From positions 1-40,167 of the forward strand of contig DATJUT010000075.1 of the NCBI GenBank assembly GCA_035502185.1: a DNA stretch of 40,167 nucleotides, written 5' to 3'. Shown piece by piece: positions 16,628 through 24,461 of this stretch (position 1 is its first letter; each line of letters begins with the position of its first letter). The DNA is from Gemmatimonadales bacterium (GTDB taxonomy: Bacteria > Gemmatimonadota > Gemmatimonadetes > Gemmatimonadales > JACORV01). The translations under genes and the position numbers were made by a program. The notes below the pieces were generated by a model, which worked only from the letters and a program-made list of their open reading frames with translations, ran no database searches and was not told where the DNA came from.

Positions 16628-17227
16628 TCAGGGTTTGGGCCTTGGGCGCTCCAGGTCCCGCCACACCACAGCCCTCACGTCCCCACTCCTCTCCCGCGCC
16701 CACGTCTGCGCGGCGGCCAGCTTGGTGAGGTAGATCTCGCGCAACCCTTCCGGCAGGTTGGCCCGCATGTAGCCAGGCGTCAGGATCTCCTTCCCGGGCC
16801 CGCGCCCCAGCTCGACGACGTCGCCGAGAAAGCAGGTCGAGCTGCCGGTGTCCATCACGTTGATCACGCGGCACTCGAACCAGGCCCAGCAGTCCTCGAG
16901 GATCGGGCAGCCGAGGGTGCCGAGCCGGTGCGGCACGTCGGCGAGCTTGTCCCGGTCGCGCCCGGACTCGAAGCCAAGCCGCTCGACCAGCTCGAGCTGC
17001 GCCCGGTGCAGCGCGTGCACCGCGAAGCGGCCCGTCTCGAAGATCATGTCGTGGGTGTAGTTGAACTTGTGCACCAGGATCATCAGCCGAGGCACGTCCG
17101 GGACGATGGACGCGCGCGCGGCCGCGTCGGAGATCATCCCGTTGCGCTTGCCGTCGCGCTCGGCCGTGATCGCCACCACCGGCGTGGTGAAGCTCCGCAG
17201 CAGCTCGTAGCTCAGGATGGGGTCCAT
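16628..17227 (-). CDS. flavin reductase family (FMN-binding split-barrel) protein
   Basis: 199 residues, cytoplasmic. N-terminal SFTTPVVAITAERDGKRNGMISDAA is the usual flavin-reductase opening (strand, then N-G-M-I/T contact with FMN), followed by PRLMILVHKFNYTHDMIFETGRFAVHAL, typical of the HpaC/flavoredoxin-like group. C-terminal GRGPGKEILTPGYMRANLPEG is family-like too. These proteins bind FMN and reduce it with NAD(P)H or carry electrons. Start ATG 17227 begins the domain; the open frame extends 63 codons upstream without domain content. Upstream is a 203-nt gap (17228-17430) shared with the divergent propeller gene; I see no convincing promoter or structure in it. Confidence 0.82.
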   Translation of the reverse strand: MDPILSYELLRSFTTPVVAITAERDGKRNGMISDAAARASIVPDVPRLMILVHKFNYTHDMIFETGRFAVHALHRAQLELVERLGFESGRDRDKLADVPHRLGTLGCPILEDCWAWFECRVINVMDTGSSTCFLGDVVELGRGPGKEILTPGYMRANLPEGLREIYLTKLAAAQTWARERSGDVRAVVWRDLERPRPKP

Positions 17228-17430
17228 GGCCGGAAGTGTGACTCGGCCGGCGCCGGCGGGGCAATGGCGGCCTGCGGCGGCCCTTCCGGCCCGGGCGGCC
17301 GGGGGCGGGGACGGGTGGCGCTCCCGCCGCCAACGTCCCGGGCCGCCGGGCCGTAGCTCCGGGGCTGGCCGCGCACCGCGCCCCGCCGCGATCTTTCCGG
17401 CTCCCACCGTCCCCAACCAAGGTCGGCCCC

Positions 17431-20400
17431 ATGCGCAGCGCCCTGGTCGTGTTCCCGCTCCTCCTGCTCTGTCCGTTGGCCGCGGCCCGAGCGCAGGTCA
17501 CGCACCCCGACACGACCGTGCTCGCCGCCTTCTCGTGGCGCGCCATCGGCCCCGCCAACATGAGCGGCCGGGTGAGCGCGGTGATCGGCAATCCGCGCAA
17601 CCCGAAGGAAATCCTGGTGGGGTTCGCGTCCGGCGGACTGTGGCGGACCGTGAACGCGGGCGTCACGTGGGCGCCGGTGTTCGACCACGAGAGGGTCTCG
17701 ACCGTGAGCGCCCTGGCGATGGCCGCGAGCGACACCAGCGTCGTGTGGGCGGGCACCGGCGAGGCCGACTCGCGCAACTCGATCTCTCCCGGCGGCGGGA
17801 TCTTCAAGTCGGCCGACGCGGGCAGGACGTGGACCTTCATGGGGCTCGAGGACACGCGGCAGATCGGCCGCATCGCCATCGATCCGGCCGATCCCGACGT
17901 CGTGTACGTCGCGGCGCTCGGCCACGCGTGGGGCCCCAACCGGGAGCGCGGCCTGTTCAAGACCACCGACGGCGGCAGGACCTGGAAGAACGTGAACTTC
18001 GTCAGCGACCGCGCCGGCTTCGTGGACGTCGCGATCGACCCGTCGAACCGCCAGGTGCTCTGGGCCGCGTCGTGGGAGCGGCAGCGGACGCCCTACTCGC
18101 TGCAGAGCGGCGGCCCGGGCTCCGCCCTGTGGAAGAGTGCCGACGCGGGCGCCACGTGGCAGCGGGTGCGCGGCGCCGGATTCCCCGGCACCACCCTCGG
18201 CCGCATCGGGATCGCCGTGGCGCCGAGCAACCCGCACGTGGTCTACGCCATGGTCGAGGCCGACTCCAACCCGAACCCGGAATCGTTGCGCCGCGGCTTC
18301 GTGGCCGACACGTCCAAGCGGCAGCGCCTCCAGTCGGGTCTGTACCGCACCAGCGACGGCGGCGCCACCTGGGAGAAGATGAACCCGGACGACGACCGGC
18401 CGTTCTACTTCTCGCAGGTGCGCGTGGACCCGAGGAATCCCGACCGCGTCTACTGGATGGGCACGGAGCTGTACTTCTCGAACGACGGAGGCCGGACCCC
18501 GCGCCGCGTGGGCGAGAGCGTGCACGTGGACTACCACGCCTTCTGGAGCGACCCGGACGACCCGGACCACTACATCGTGGGCGAGGACGGCGGGCTGGCC
18601 GTCACGTACGACCGGGGCCGCAGCTACGACGCGATCATGCAGATGCCGGTGGGCCAGTTCTACGCGATCGCGCTCGACATGCAGCAGCCGTTCTGGATCT
18701 GCGGCGGCCTGCAGGACAACGGCTCGTGGTGCGGGCCGAGCCGCACCAACCGGCGGGCGGGGATCGTCAGCCAGGACTGGTTCAACGTGGACGGCGGCGA
18801 CGGCTTCTACGCGGCCGTGGATCCCACCGATCCGAACACGGTGTACGCGGAGTCGCAGGGCGGCAGCATCTCGCGGCTCGATCTCCAGACCTGGACCCGC
18901 AAGCCGGTCCGGCCGGTCAAGGGGCCGCTGTCGCGGCTCCTCGAGGACTCGGTCCTCATCGCGCGCGGCGACACGACCGCGCCGGCCACGCCCGAGGCGC
19001 AGCGCGCCGTCGCGGCGTACCAGGCCCGCATCGTGGCCGACTCGCTGAACCGGCCCCGGTTCAACTGGTCCACGCCGTTCTTCCTCTCGCCGCACAACCC
19101 ACGCACGCTCTACCTCGGCGGGAACCGCCTCTACAAGTCGGTGGACCGCGGCGACCACTGGGCCCCGATCAGCGAGGACCTCTCGACCCGCGATTCGACC
19201 CGCATCAGGCTCAGCACCCGCACCAGCGGCGGCATCACGCGCGACGTGACCGGCGCGGAGACGCACGGCACGATCACCACCGTGGCCGAGTCGCCGGTAC
19301 GGGCCGGGATCCTGTGGGTGGGGACCGACGACGGCAACGTGTTGCTCACGACCGACGACGGCGTCGCATGGACCAACCTCACCGGCCGCTTTCCCGGCGT
19401 GCCGGCCCGGACGTGGGTCAGCCGCGTCGAGCCGTCGCACTTCGACAGCGCGACCTGCTACGTGACGTTCGACGGCCACCGCGACGACGTGGACCGCCCC
19501 TGGGTCTACGTCACCACCGACTTCGGCCGCAGCTTCCGGAGCCTCGCCGCGACCCTGCCACCCGCCACCTTCGTGCACGTCATCCGCGAGGACCCGCGGC
19601 GCCGCAACCTGCTGTTCCTCGGCACCGAGCAGGCGCCGTTCGTCTCCTTCGACACCGGCGCCACGTGGCACGTGCTCGACCGGCAGATGCCCACGGTGCC
19701 GGTGCACGACCTCGCGATCCACCCGCGCGACCGCGTGCTGGTCGCCGCCACGCACGGCCGCAGCCTCTGGACGATGGACATCGGCCCGCTCGAGGAGCTG
19801 AGCGACTCGATCCTGGCCGCGCCGTTCCACCTCTTCACGGTGGATTCGGCCCTGCTCTACAACGAGCGTACCGGCCAGTTCTGGTCGGGAAACAAGCAGT
19901 TCGACGCCGCCAATCCTCCCTTCGGCGCGCGCATCGCGTACCGGCTGCCCGGCGGAACGGCGGCGGTGGCCGACACGTCCCCGCCGGCCGAGCCGGGCGG
20001 CGGGGACCAAGGGGCCGAGCCCGGCGCGCAGGACGACGAGCCGCGTCCAACGGCCGAGCCGGAGCAGCGGCGCCAGCGCTCGGATACCCTTCAGTTCGTG
20101 GTCACCGGACCGCTGGGCGACACCGTGCGGACCTTCCGCGGGAGCGGCGCGCCGGGCTTCCACTGGGTGACCTGGGATCTCCGGAAGAACCGGACACCCC
20201 TGGGACCGGCGGCTCGGCGGGACAGCCTGCTGGCCGCGGCGCGCTCGAAGGTGGTGCACGACAGCCTGGCCGCCGCGTGGCGCGGCGACACGACCGAGCG
20301 CGGGCGCGCGCTGGCGGCCGGCCGCGACCCCGAGCCGGGCGAGCCCGGCTCGTACGAGCCGCCGCCGGGCTTCCGGGCGGGCCGGGGCGGCGGCGGGCCG

Positions 20401-20544
20401 TTCGGTGGCGCCGGCGGCGCGACGCTGGTGGATCCCGGCGACTACGTCCTCTCCGTCACCGTGAACGGCACGACCTACCGGCGCGTGATCCACGTCGAGC
20501 GTCCGGCAGGGGCGAAATCCGCGGTCGCGGGGGAGTGGCAGTGA
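17431..20544 (+). CDS. secreted Asp-box (BNR) beta-propeller protein, sortilin/VPS10-like
   Basis: 1037 residues. Signal peptide MRSALVVFPLLLLCPLAAARAQ, so periplasmic, surface or secreted. About eleven Asp-box motifs (S/T-x-D-x-G-x-T-W) are spread over residues 65-780, for example WRTVNAGVTW, FKSADAGRTW, FKTTDGGRTW, YRTSDGGATW, LLTTDDGVAW and YVTTDFGRSF. That number fits two stacked propellers, as in sortilin and xyloglucanase-type proteins. I see no catalytic signature, so binding or a structural role is as likely as hydrolysis. After the propellers come a Pro/Glu/Gln-rich disordered stretch (about 850-890), a beta-sandwich piece (FHWVTWDLRKNRTPLG), a Gly-rich loop and a final strand DYVLSVTVNGTTYRRVIHVE. 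Such large proteins are numerous in Gemmatimonadota-like genomes. Confidence 0.85.
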   Translation: MRSALVVFPLLLLCPLAAARAQVTHPDTTVLAAFSWRAIGPANMSGRVSAVIGNPRNPKEILVGFASGGLWRTVNAGVTWAPVFDHERVSTVSALAMAASDTSVVWAGTGEADSRNSISPGGGIFKSADAGRTWTFMGLEDTRQIGRIAIDPADPDVVYVAALGHAWGPNRERGLFKTTDGGRTWKNVNFVSDRAGFVDVAIDPSNRQVLWAASWERQRTPYSLQSGGPGSALWKSADAGATWQRVRGAGFPGTTLGRIGIAVAPSNPHVVYAMVEADSNPNPESLRRGFVADTSKRQRLQSGLYRTSDGGATWEKMNPDDDRPFYFSQVRVDPRNPDRVYWMGTELYFSNDGGRTPRRVGESVHVDYHAFWSDPDDPDHYIVGEDGGLAVTYDRGRSYDAIMQMPVGQFYAIALDMQQPFWICGGLQDNGSWCGPSRTNRRAGIVSQDWFNVDGGDGFYAAVDPTDPNTVYAESQGGSISRLDLQTWTRKPVRPVKGPLSRLLEDSVLIARGDTTAPATPEAQRAVAAYQARIVADSLNRPRFNWSTPFFLSPHNPRTLYLGGNRLYKSVDRGDHWAPISEDLSTRDSTRIRLSTRTSGGITRDVTGAETHGTITTVAESPVRAGILWVGTDDGNVLLTTDDGVAWTNLTGRFPGVPARTWVSRVEPSHFDSATCYVTFDGHRDDVDRPWVYVTTDFGRSFRSLAATLPPATFVHVIREDPRRRNLLFLGTEQAPFVSFDTGATWHVLDRQMPTVPVHDLAIHPRDRVLVAATHGRSLWTMDIGPLEELSDSILAAPFHLFTVDSALLYNERTGQFWSGNKQFDAANPPFGARIAYRLPGGTAAVADTSPPAEPGGGDQGAEPGAQDDEPRPTAEPEQRRQRSDTLQFVVTGPLGDTVRTFRGSGAPGFHWVTWDLRKNRTPLGPAARRDSLLAAARSKVVHDSLAAAWRGDTTERGRALAAGRDPEPGEPGSYEPPPGFRAGRGGGGPFGGAGGATLVDPGDYVLSVTVNGTTYRRVIHVERPAGAKSAVAGEWQ

Positions 20545-20558
20545 CGCTGGCCCTGACC

Positions 20559-20576
20559 CTCGAACGAGCGTTCGAG
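20559..20576. promoter_or_regulatory. 18-bp palindrome, possible operator
   Basis: CTCGAACGAGCGTTCGAG: perfect 8-bp arms with a 2-bp centre, in the 133-nt gap before the CoA-transferase gene and about 100 nt upstream of its start. The size and symmetry suit a dimeric repressor (TetR/MarR type), but it could be a terminator stem of the preceding gene, although no U tract follows. Confidence 0.35.
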
Positions 20577-20677
20577 TCGCCGCTGCGCGGCGCGCGCCGT
20601 GGCGTCGTTTCCGAGCACAGAAATTGCGGTTACGCTCCATCGTGAGCGCATCGCGTCGTCGCCACGAGAGAGGCACC

Positions 20678-22015
20678 ATGTCGGCTGTCGCGCCGGTGAG
20701 CGTCGCTCCGCATCCACGCACCACGTGGTCGGAGTTCTACCGCTCCCTGATCTGCACGCCCGAGGAGGCGGTGAAGGTCGTCCGCAGCGGCGACCGGGTC
20801 TACATCCACCCGGGCTGCGCGGTGCCGGAGCCGCTGGTGGACGCGCTGTCCGCGCGGGCGCCCTCGCTCAAGGACGTGGAGGTGGTGCACCTGCTGACGA
20901 TGGGGCACGCCTCGCACATGACGCCGGAGATGGAAGGGCACTTCCGGCACAACGCGATGTTCATCGGCGCCAACGCGCGCAAGGCCGTGAACGAGGGCCG
21001 GGCCGACTACACGCCGATCTTCCTGGGCGAGATCGCGCGCCTGTTCAGCGACGGCACGCTGCCGATCGACGTCGCGCTGATCCAGGTCTCCCCGCCCGAC
21101 GCCCACGGTTTCTGCTCGCTCGGCGTCGGCGTGGACCACACGCTCGACGCGGCGCGGCACGCGCGGCACGTGATCGCCGAAGTGAACGAGAAGATGCCGC
21201 GGGTGCACGGCGACGCGTTCGTGCACGTGCGGCAGCTCAACGCGGTGGTCGAGACGTCGCGTCCGCTGATGGAGCTGCACACGGAGCCGGGTGACGAGAT
21301 CACCGAGGCGATCGCGCACAACGTCGCGGAGCTGATCGACGACGGCGACACGCTGCAGATGGGGATCGGCGGGATTCCGGACGCGGTGCTCCGGGATCTC
21401 ACGGACCGGCGGGCGCTGGGCGTGCACACCGAGATGTTCGCCGACGGCATCGTGGACCTGATCGAGGCGGGCGTGGTGACGGGCGAGCGGAAGTCGCTGC
21501 ACCGCGGCAAGGTGATCTCCGGCTTCATGCTCGGGACCCAGCGGCTGTTCGACTTCGTGCACGACAACCCGGTGGTGGAGCTGCACCCCACCTCCTACAC
21601 CAACGATCCGTTCGTCATCGCGCAGAACGACAACATGGTGGCCATCAACTCGGCGATCGAGATCGACATCACGGGCCAGGTCTCCTCGGATTCGATCGGC
21701 GCGATCTTCTACAGCGGGTTCGGCGGCCAGACCGATTACATCCGCGGCGCGTCCCGCTCGCGCGGCGGCAAGCCGATCATCGCGCTGCCTTCGACCGCGA
21801 AGAGCGGCCAGCTGTCCCGCATCACCCCGTGCCTGGCGCCGTGCGCCGGCGTGGTCACGACGCGCGCCGACGTGCGCTGGGTGGTGACGGAGTACGGATC
21901 GGCGTACCTGTTCGGCAAGACGGTGCGGCAGCGGGCCCGCGCCCTCATCGACATCGCGCACCCGAAGTTCCGGGAAGAGCTGGAGCGGGCGGCGCACGAG
22001 CGCAAGCTCCTCTAG
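20678..22015 (+). CDS. acetyl-CoA hydrolase / 4-hydroxybutyrate-type CoA-transferase
   Basis: 445 residues. Class I CoA-transferase family: moves CoA between acetate and another acid, or hydrolyses acyl-CoA. Visible family segments are GDRVYIHPGCAVPEPL at the N terminus, QVSPPDAHGFCSLG, the glycine-rich LQMGIGGIPDAVL CoA-binding turn, HTEMFADGIVDL and FYSGFGGQTDYIRGA towards the C terminus. Length fits 4-hydroxybutyrate CoA-transferases and acetyl-CoA hydrolases (about 430-450). The two activities cannot be separated by eye. Start ATG 20678 has GAGAGG 5 nt upstream; 18 more codons are open upstream but would start in a poor context. The VOC gene follows after 17 nt, so the two are likely co-transcribed. 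Confidence 0.9.
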   Translation: MSAVAPVSVAPHPRTTWSEFYRSLICTPEEAVKVVRSGDRVYIHPGCAVPEPLVDALSARAPSLKDVEVVHLLTMGHASHMTPEMEGHFRHNAMFIGANARKAVNEGRADYTPIFLGEIARLFSDGTLPIDVALIQVSPPDAHGFCSLGVGVDHTLDAARHARHVIAEVNEKMPRVHGDAFVHVRQLNAVVETSRPLMELHTEPGDEITEAIAHNVAELIDDGDTLQMGIGGIPDAVLRDLTDRRALGVHTEMFADGIVDLIEAGVVTGERKSLHRGKVISGFMLGTQRLFDFVHDNPVVELHPTSYTNDPFVIAQNDNMVAINSAIEIDITGQVSSDSIGAIFYSGFGGQTDYIRGASRSRGGKPIIALPSTAKSGQLSRITPCLAPCAGVVTTRADVRWVVTEYGSAYLFGKTVRQRARALIDIAHPKFREELERAAHERKLL

Positions 22016-22032
22016 AGGCCGGGAAGGCAGCC

Positions 22033-22416
22033 ATGATCACGCAGCTCGGCAACGTCACCGTCGTCGTCACCGACCTGGCCAAGTCACTCCGGTTCTTCCG
22101 CGACAAGGTGGGCCTGCGGCTCTGCTTCTACGATCGGAAGCACGACTGGGTGTGCTTCGACTGTGGCGCGGGGCGGACGACGTTCTCCCTCACGACGCCC
22201 TGGAACCGGCAGGCCAAGAAGCTGATCGGGGTGCGGACCGGGGTGAGCTTCCAGGTGGACGACATCGAGAAGACCTACCGGCAGCTGGCGAAGAAGAAGG
22301 TCCGGTTCTCTCTGAAGCCGCGCAAGGAGCGGTGGGGCGGCATCGTGGCGAACTTCGAGGATCTGGACGGCAACAAGTACTTCCTGCTGCAGATGCCGAG
22401 CGGCTTCGCGAAGTAG
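22033..22416 (+). CDS. VOC-superfamily (glyoxalase-like) protein
   Basis: 127 residues. Single vicinal-oxygen-chelate module: LGNVTVVVTDLAKSLRFFRD opening, GVSFQVDDIEKTYRQLAKK second half, ending NFEDLDGNKYFLLQ, the glyoxalase/bleomycin-resistance ending where a metal-ligand Glu/Asp is usual. Members range from isomerases and dioxygenases to metal-free binding proteins, and the metal-ligand His expected in the first strand is not evident here, so catalytic activity is uncertain. GGAAGG precedes ATG 22033. Probably expressed with the CoA-transferase. Confidence 0.82.
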   Translation: MITQLGNVTVVVTDLAKSLRFFRDKVGLRLCFYDRKHDWVCFDCGAGRTTFSLTTPWNRQAKKLIGVRTGVSFQVDDIEKTYRQLAKKKVRFSLKPRKERWGGIVANFEDLDGNKYFLLQMPSGFAK

Positions 22417-22420
22417 CCCA

Positions 22421-22449
22421 TTGAGCTTTCCGCGGCGCGGCGTCAGTTT
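22421..22449 (+). promoter_or_regulatory. possible promoter for the D-amino-acid operon
   Basis: -35 TTGAGC (22421-22426), 17-nt spacer, -10 CAGTTT (22444-22449). The predicted transcription start coincides with ATG 22456, suggesting a leaderless mRNA; no Shine-Dalgarno is present there. Confidence 0.4.
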
Positions 22450-22455
22450 CGACTG

Positions 22456-23598
22456 ATGCCGCGCCGTTCGCGTGTCGGCGACCTGCCGACGCCCGCGCTC
22501 CTTCTCGATCTCGACGTCCTCGAGCGCAACCTCGACCGCATGGCCGAGCGCACCCGCGCGCTCGGCGTCGCCCTGCGGCCGCACGTCAAGACGCACAAGT
22601 GCCTGGAGGTCGGCCGGATGCAGCGGGCGCGGGGCGCGCGCGGCATCACGGTCGCCACCCTGCCGGAGGCCGCCGCGTTCGCCGACGGCGGCTTCGACGA
22701 CGTCACCTGGGCGTTTCCCCTGGTGCTCGCCCGGTTGGACGAGGTGATCGCGCTCGCCCGCCGGATCACCCTGCGCGTCACCGTGGATTCCGCCGAAGCG
22801 GTGGCGGCGCTCGGCCGGGCGGCGCGGGCCGCCGGCACCGTGGTGCACGCGTGGCTCGAGGTGGACACCGGCCACCACCGCTCCGGCGTCGACCCGCGCT
22901 CGGCGGCCGGCCTCGCGGTCGCCCGCGCGTTGGCCGGCGAGGCCGGCGCGGCGTTCGACGGGATCCTCACCCACGCGGGCCACAGCTACGCCGCCGCCAC
23001 CCGCGCCGAACGGGCGGCGATCGCCGAGCGGGAGCGGGCGACGATGGTCGAGTTCGCGTCCCGGCTCGAGCGGGAGGGTGTGCCGCCGGGTGCGGTGAGC
23101 GTGGGCTCCACCCCGGCGATGTCGGCCGTGGAGCGGCTCGACGGCGTCGGCGAGGTCCGGCCCGGGAACTACGCCTTCCACGACTTCATGCAGCTCGCCG
23201 GCGGCGTGTGCGACGCGGACGAGTGCGCGGTGACGGTGCTGGCGAGCGTGGTGTCGCACCAGCCGGGCGCCGGCCACGCCGTGGTGGACGCCGGCGCCCT
23301 GGCCCTCTCGAAGGACCCGGGGCCGCACGATTCGGCGCTGGCCCGGGGCCTGGGGCCGGTGCTGACCGGCCTCGCGGGTCACGGGCTCGACCCGCGGCTC
23401 CAGGTGCTCGGGGTTTCCCAGGAGCACGGCCTGGTGGGCGCCTTCGCCCCGCGGGACGTGGAGGGACGGCTGGCGATCGGGGAGAAGCTGCGCATCCTGC
23501 CCAACCACTCGTGCCTGACCGCGGCGTTGTTCGACCGCTACCACGTGGTGCGGGGCGAGGAGGTCGTGGACGAGTGGACCATCTGGCGGCGCCGCTAG
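22456..23598 (+). CDS. D-serine dehydratase / D-threonine aldolase-like PLP enzyme
   Basis: 380 residues, fold-type III (alanine-racemase-like) PLP enzyme of the DSD1/D-threonine aldolase family. The PLP lysine is K45 in RPHVKTHK. The C-terminal metal site reads PNHSCLTA: H351 and C353. From memory of the family, the zinc site of chicken D-serine dehydratase is His-x-Cys while D-threonine aldolases have His-x-Asp, so the dehydratase branch is favoured. Such an enzyme would turn D-serine into pyruvate and ammonia, or act on related beta-hydroxy D-amino acids. First gene of a long run; the D-amino-acid transaminase gene starts 22 nt after its stop. Confidence 0.85.
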   Translation: MPRRSRVGDLPTPALLLDLDVLERNLDRMAERTRALGVALRPHVKTHKCLEVGRMQRARGARGITVATLPEAAAFADGGFDDVTWAFPLVLARLDEVIALARRITLRVTVDSAEAVAALGRAARAAGTVVHAWLEVDTGHHRSGVDPRSAAGLAVARALAGEAGAAFDGILTHAGHSYAAATRAERAAIAERERATMVEFASRLEREGVPPGAVSVGSTPAMSAVERLDGVGEVRPGNYAFHDFMQLAGGVCDADECAVTVLASVVSHQPGAGHAVVDAGALALSKDPGPHDSALARGLGPVLTGLAGHGLDPRLQVLGVSQEHGLVGAFAPRDVEGRLAIGEKLRILPNHSCLTAALFDRYHVVRGEEVVDEWTIWRRR

Positions 23599-23620
23599 CG
23601 CGGGCGCTAGGTTCAACCCC

Positions 23621-24460
23621 ATGAGCACCGTCTACCTCAACGGGCAGTACCTGCCGGACGACCGGGCGCTCATCAGCCCGCTGGACCGCGGGTTCACCTA
23701 CGGCGACGGCGTGTACGAGGTGATCCGCGCGTACAACGGCAAGATCTTCCTCCTGGCCGAGCACTTCTCGCGCCTCGCGTCCAGCTGCGCCAAGATGCGC
23801 ATCGGGGCGCACCTCACGCCGCTGGAAGCGGTGCCGGCGCAGCTGCTCGCGAAGAACGGCCTGACCGGCGACGCGCTGATCTACCTGCAGATCACCCGCG
23901 GCGCGGCGCCCCGGTCGCACCTGTTCCCGCCGCCGGAGACGAAGCCGACGGTGTTCGCGATGGCGTGGGCCTTCAAGCCGAACCCCGCGCTGGCGGACCC
24001 GGGCGCGGTCACCGTCCTCGAGCCGGACGTGCGGTGGTCGCGCTGCGACATCAAGGTGACGTCGCTCGTGCCCAACTCGTTCGCGGCCCAGCGCGCCCGG
24101 GACCTCGGGGCGCACGAGGGGCTGTTCGTGCGGGACGGCGTGGTGCTCGAGGGGTCGCTGAGCAACGTATTCGCGGTATTCGACGGCGAGGTGCGCACGG
24201 CGCCGCTGTCGAACTACATCCTCCCGGGCATCACCCGGGCCGTGGTGCTCGACCTGTGCCGCGAGCACGGCATCCCGTGCCGCGAGACGCCGGTGTTCGC
24301 CACCGAGCTGGGGGACGCGGACGAGCTGTTCCTGACCAGCACCGTCTACGACGTCGTGCCCATCGACTGCCTCGACGGCCGGAAGCTCCCCGCCGAGCGC
24401 CCGGTCACGCGCCGGCTGGCCGGCCTGTTCCGCGCGGTGGTCGAGCGGGAGTGCGCGTAG
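23621..24460 (+). CDS. dat: D-amino-acid transaminase
   Basis: 279 residues, fold-type IV PLP transaminase. Residue positions match the Bacillus D-amino-acid transaminase scheme closely: PLP lysine K145 (CDIKVTSL), E177 (VVLEGS) under the cofactor ring, and the carboxylate-trap pair R98 and H100 in TRGAAPRSHLFP, which distinguishes D-amino-acid transaminases from branched-chain transaminases and aminodeoxychorismate lyases. It exchanges amino groups between D-amino acids (D-Ala, D-Glu, D-Asp) and 2-oxo acids. Next to a D-serine dehydratase-like gene it supports a D-amino-acid pathway. A -10-like TAGGTT (23608-23613) lies just before ATG 23621 but without a clear -35. Confidence 0.9.
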   Translation: MSTVYLNGQYLPDDRALISPLDRGFTYGDGVYEVIRAYNGKIFLLAEHFSRLASSCAKMRIGAHLTPLEAVPAQLLAKNGLTGDALIYLQITRGAAPRSHLFPPPETKPTVFAMAWAFKPNPALADPGAVTVLEPDVRWSRCDIKVTSLVPNSFAAQRARDLGAHEGLFVRDGVVLEGSLSNVFAVFDGEVRTAPLSNYILPGITRAVVLDLCREHGIPCRETPVFATELGDADELFLTSTVYDVVPIDCLDGRKLPAERPVTRRLAGLFRAVVERECA

Positions 24461-24461
24461 C

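Noticed and set aside
17212-20724. 1170-codon open frame on the minus strand, and others such as 9154-12093 (minus, 979 codons) and 24405-26066 (minus)
   Set aside because: They lie antisense to well-recognised genes, their translations are Arg/Ala/Gly/His-rich without domains, and long antisense frames are expected at this GC content.
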